From the NCBI GenBank assembly GCA_039931615.1, contig JBDTRR010000017.1, positions 28,568 to 92,567 on the forward strand: DNA of 64,000 bases, read 5' to 3'. A program made the translations under genes and the position numbers. This DNA is from JAHFUI01 sp039931615 (GTDB lineage: Bacteria > Acidobacteriota > Vicinamibacteria > Vicinamibacterales > CAVVIG01). The notes under the pieces are model-generated. The model saw nothing but the letters and a program-made list of their open reading frames with translations. It had not been told where the DNA came from and ran no database searches. Below are positions 60,963 through 64,000 of the stretch, one piece after another (the first letter of the stretch is position 1; each line of letters opens with the position of its first letter).

Positions 60963-63404
60963 ATGGACCTGTTCCGAGACCTTCGCTTCGCTGCGCGCCT
61001 GCTGGTCAAAGACCGTTGGTTCACGCTCATGGCCATCGCGGTCCTGGCGCTGGGACTCGCCGCCAACAATACCGTCTTCACGATCGTCAACGCGGTGCTG
61101 CTCCGCAACCTGCCGCTGCCGAATCCACACCAGATCATGTGGGTGGGCACACGGGATGCGCAGGGACGGGACCTCGGCGTCTCCCTGCGGGACTTCGAGG
61201 ACTGGAGGGCATCCGCCCGCACGCTCTCCGGCATGACCTTCCTGTTCAACGGCTCGTTCAACGTCGGCAACGAAGGGTTGATCCCCGACGCCGTTCCCGG
61301 CGCCTACGCGTCGGCGAACCTGTTCAAGGTCCTGCAGGTGTCTCCCGTGCTGGGACGCGACTTTTCCGCACAGGAAGACACGCCCGGCACGGGGTTGGTG
61401 GTGCTGATCAGCGATTCGCTCTGGCGGCAGCGCTACGGCGGCGACCGGGCCATCGTCGGGAAAACGATCCGGATCATCGACGCCCCCGGCATCATCATCG
61501 GCGTCATGCCCCCGGGGATGAACTTTCCGTTCAACGCCGACATCTGGATTCCGGCCGGCGCGATGCCGGCGGCGATCCAGAGCCAGCCGCGCGAGGCGCG
61601 GGGCTACTTCGCGGTCGGCCGGCTGGCCGACGGCGTCACCGTGGACCAATCACGCGCCGAGCTTCAGGCCATCGGCAAGCGGCTGACGGATCAGTATCCG
61701 AAGACAAACCGGGATCTGTGGCCGCGCGCCGACCCATTCGTCGAGCGCATCCTCGGTCCGCAGATCGCCGTGCTGTTCTGGTCGTTGCTGGGCGCCGTCG
61801 CGTTCGTCCTGCTCATCGCCTGCTCCAACGTGGCGAACCTGCTCCTCGCGAGAGCGGCGCGCCGATCGGGGGAAATGAGCGTGCGCGTCGCGGTTGGCGC
61901 CAGCCGCTGGCAGATCGTGCGTCAGCTGCTGATCGAAAGCCTCCTGATGGCCGTCATCGCCGGCGGGCTCGGGCTGGTGCTGTCGATTGCCGGGATCCGC
62001 TGGTTCGCCGCCGAGGCGCAGAATATCGGCGTGCCCTACTGGATGGTCTTCACGATGGACTGGCGCACGTTCACGTTCCTCCTGGTCCTGTGTCTCGCGA
62101 CCGGCGTCGTCTTCGGTCTCGCGCCGGCGCTCCACGCCTCGAAAACGAATGTCCACGAGATGCTGAAGGAGGGCGGCCGGACCGGAACCGGCGGCGTCCG
62201 CGCCCGGCGCTGGACCAACAGCCTTGTCGTCCTCCAGCTCGCGTTGACGCTGGTGCTGCTGGCGGGCGGCGGCCTGATGCTGCGCAGCTTTCTCACCATG
62301 TACCGGATGGACATCGGCATTCAAACGGCGCGGATGATGATGAGCAACATGATCATTCCCGCCCGCAAGTATCCCGGGTGGGAAGATCGCACGAGATTCC
62401 TGCAGGCGATCGACGACCACTTCGGGTCGGTCGCCGGCATCGACGCCGCATCGACGACCAGCGCGATGCCGTTTGGCGGCGGCGCCGTGCGGCAGCTCGA
62501 AGTGGACGGCCGCGCCGGCACGCCCGGCGTCCGGCTCCCCGAAGTCACGATGCTCAGCGTCGGCGCGCGGTATTTCGACGCGATCGGCGTCTCCCTGATC
62601 CGTGGGCGCCCGTTCACGAACGCCGACGGGACGCCGGGCCAGCAGGTCGCGATCATCAACCAGCGGCTGGCCGAGGTGTACTTCAAGGGGCAGGATCCGG
62701 TCGGCCGCCCGATCCGGCTGTCACAAGATATCCCCGGCGGGCCGCCGGCTGAATGGCTGACGGTCGTCGGCCTGGCGCCGAACGTCCGGCAACGGAACAA
62801 CAACCAGGAACGCGGTCCCGATCCGGTCGCCTATATCCCGCATCGCCAGAACACGACGATGGCCAGGGCCGCGGTCGTGCTGGCGCGGACCAGGACAGAT
62901 CCGGCACAGGCGACGCGAGTCCTCCGCGAAGCGATGCAGGCGGTCGATCCAGACCAGGCACTGCAGACGCCCAGGACGCTGGACGACGCGCTGGCGCAGA
63001 ACCGCTGGTTCCTTCGCGTCTTCACGACCATGTTCGCGGTGTTCGCGGTGATGGCGCTGCTGCTGTCGGCGGTGGGCCTCTACGCGGTCACCGCCTACGC
63101 CGTGACGCAGCAGACCCGGGACATCGGCGTCCGGATGGTTCTCGGCGCGCAGTCAGGCCAGGTGATCTGGCTGTTCCTCAAACGATCGCTGGTGCAGCTG
63201 GCGATTGGCGTGGCGGTGGGGCTGGCCGCCGCCGTGGCGGTCGGGCGGGTGCTGCAATCCTTCCTCGTCCAGACGAGCACTCATGATCCGGTCACGTTGG
63301 TGTCGATCGTCGCGCTGCTGACCGTGGTGGCGATCGCCGCGTGCCTCGGCCCGGCCCGCCGGGCGACGCGCCTCGATCCGCTGATCGCGATCCGGCGAGA
63401 CTAG
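60963..63404 (+). CDS. FtsX/MacB-type ABC permease without ATPase partner (ADOP-like)
   Basis: 813 residues from the ATG at 60963, with GAGAGGAG upstream. A short cytoplasmic start (MDLFRDLRFAARLLVKDRWF) typical of acidobacterial duplicated orphan permeases leads to two MacB_PCD-FtsX units: a first span at ~20-40, a periplasmic domain to ~270, FtsX spans (FWSLLGAVAFVLLIACSNVANLLLA and others) to ~420, then a second periplasmic domain and FtsX spans (VFAVMALLLSAVGLYAVTAYAV and others) ending RRATRLDPLIAIRRD. No ATPase gene is adjacent. Substrate unknown. Confidence 0.9.
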   Translation: MDLFRDLRFAARLLVKDRWFTLMAIAVLALGLAANNTVFTIVNAVLLRNLPLPNPHQIMWVGTRDAQGRDLGVSLRDFEDWRASARTLSGMTFLFNGSFNVGNEGLIPDAVPGAYASANLFKVLQVSPVLGRDFSAQEDTPGTGLVVLISDSLWRQRYGGDRAIVGKTIRIIDAPGIIIGVMPPGMNFPFNADIWIPAGAMPAAIQSQPREARGYFAVGRLADGVTVDQSRAELQAIGKRLTDQYPKTNRDLWPRADPFVERILGPQIAVLFWSLLGAVAFVLLIACSNVANLLLARAARRSGEMSVRVAVGASRWQIVRQLLIESLLMAVIAGGLGLVLSIAGIRWFAAEAQNIGVPYWMVFTMDWRTFTFLLVLCLATGVVFGLAPALHASKTNVHEMLKEGGRTGTGGVRARRWTNSLVVLQLALTLVLLAGGGLMLRSFLTMYRMDIGIQTARMMMSNMIIPARKYPGWEDRTRFLQAIDDHFGSVAGIDAASTTSAMPFGGGAVRQLEVDGRAGTPGVRLPEVTMLSVGARYFDAIGVSLIRGRPFTNADGTPGQQVAIINQRLAEVYFKGQDPVGRPIRLSQDIPGGPPAEWLTVVGLAPNVRQRNNNQERGPDPVAYIPHRQNTTMARAAVVLARTRTDPAQATRVLREAMQAVDPDQALQTPRTLDDALAQNRWFLRVFTTMFAVFAVMALLLSAVGLYAVTAYAVTQQTRDIGVRMVLGAQSGQVIWLFLKRSLVQLAIGVAVGLAAAVAVGRVLQSFLVQTSTHDPVTLVSIVALLTVVAIAACLGPARRATRLDPLIAIRRD

Positions 63405-63506
63405 CGGGGTGGAGCCACATCGTCTTGCCTTTCTCCACGGTCTGAGGCGGAGCCTCGCGAGCTAGAGAGAAAGCTGTGACAGAATGGCCGGCGGGAGCAA
63501 CGACAC

Positions 63507-64000
63507 ATGGCCAACCCGCCTGGCAGTTTCATCTGGTACGAGCTGATGACGCCCGACCCCGACGCGATCGCGCCGTTCTACGCGGCCGTGATCGGATGGA
63601 CGATCAGGGCAGCGGAACCGGCACAATCTGGCGGTATGGACTACCGGATGATCGGCCGCTCCGATGGGAAGTTTGCCGGCGGCGTCCTGCGCCTTTCGGC
63701 AGACATGCAGCAGCACGGCGCCGGGCCGCTCTGGCTCGGCTACTTGTCGACGCCAGATGTCGACGGCCAGCTCTCGGCCATCGTCGCCGACGGAGGGAAG
63801 ATCCAGATGCCGGCGACCAACCTCCCGAACGTCGGCCGGATCGCCATGGTCGCTGATCCCCAGGGCGTACCTTTCTACCTGATGGCGCCGGTGCCGCCGC
63901 CGGGCGCGGCAGACGCGACGAGCGACGTGTTCGACCGTCACGCGACGCAGCGCGTCAACTGGAACGAGCTCGCCAGCCCCGATCTCGCGGCGTCGAAAGC
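63507..64000 (+). CDS. VOC-family (glyoxalase-like) protein, cut by window end
   Basis: From the ATG at 63507 the frame is open to the last base (164 codons). The first VOC unit begins GSFIWYELMTPDPDAIAPFY and runs to DPQGVPFYLMAP; a second starts at VNWNELASPDLAAS just before the edge, so the protein has at least two tandem units, like many metal-dependent VOC proteins or Cfp30B-like proteins. VOC proteins bind small molecules or catalyse isomerisation, ring cleavage or drug inactivation; the function here is not evident. Confidence 0.85.
   Translation, partial: MANPPGSFIWYELMTPDPDAIAPFYAAVIGWTIRAAEPAQSGGMDYRMIGRSDGKFAGGVLRLSADMQQHGAGPLWLGYLSTPDVDGQLSAIVADGGKIQMPATNLPNVGRIAMVADPQGVPFYLMAPVPPPGAADATSDVFDRHATQRVNWNELASPDLAASK

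Noticed and set aside
1..64000. tRNA, rRNA, CRISPR arrays, insertion sequences, prophage genes
   Set aside because: None recognised by reading; no transposase or integrase motifs were found.

Overview
The window looks like a chromosomal stretch of an uncultured or little-studied Acidobacteriota, most likely class Vicinamibacteria. This is inferred from the gene families and not from a marker gene. The families are acidobacterial-type ECF sigma factors paired with Ser/Thr kinases that carry PD40/WD40-like propellers, Oar-like TonB receptors with N-terminal carboxypeptidase-regulatory domains, long MacB/FtsX-type (ADOP-like) permeases, tandem CotH proteins and DUF6152. GC content is uniformly high. 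I see no rRNA, tRNA or CRISPR array.

Region 1 (1-9.95 kb): a partial membrane-anchored protein, a PAP2/vanadium-haloperoxidase-like protein, a decayed ECF fragment, a divergent ECF sigma / Ser-Thr kinase pair, a TonB receptor, and a RegB/RegA-type redox two-component system.

Region 2 (10.0-26.5 kb) is the main item: an unusual nonribosomal peptide locus. A minus-strand operon of four genes linked by 4-bp overlaps encodes (a) C-A-PCP, whose adenylation domain is interrupted by a PP-loop N-acetyl-sugar-amidotransferase-like domain; (b) C-A-MT, whose adenylation domain is interrupted by a GAMT-like methyltransferase and then stops; (c) the missing end of that adenylation domain (with the catalytic A10 lysine) plus PCP and a Cys-type thioesterase; and (d) an HTTM-like membrane protein. 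A divergent plus-strand operon encodes ornithine cyclodeaminase, a prolyl-carrier dehydrogenase of the PltE type and a stand-alone PltF-like adenylation enzyme. A stand-alone PCP sits on the opposite strand, coupled to a HupE/UreJ-like membrane protein. Together they predict a pyrrole-2-carboxyl starter extended by an Asn-like residue that may be amidinated or thionated, then by a second, possibly methylated residue.

Region 3 (26.8-33.5 kb): a TonB receptor, a possible 32-residue membrane peptide, and a second ECF/kinase pair in tandem. Region 4 (33.7-43.9 kb): an OmpR-type two-component system and a MacAB-like efflux operon, both preceded by a shared direct-repeat operator-like motif, then two orphan response regulators with degenerate receiver residues, flanking a secreted protein and BamA. 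Region 5 (44.0-50.8 kb): an ECF/membrane-protein pair with secreted proteins, and two overlapping CotH genes, the second truncated. Region 6 (51.1-64.0 kb): regulatory-domain secreted proteins, a large TonB receptor, a GNAT acetyltransferase, a DksA/TraR zinc-finger protein, DUF6152, a REP-like hairpin array, an FtsX-type permease, and a VOC-family protein cut by the window edge.
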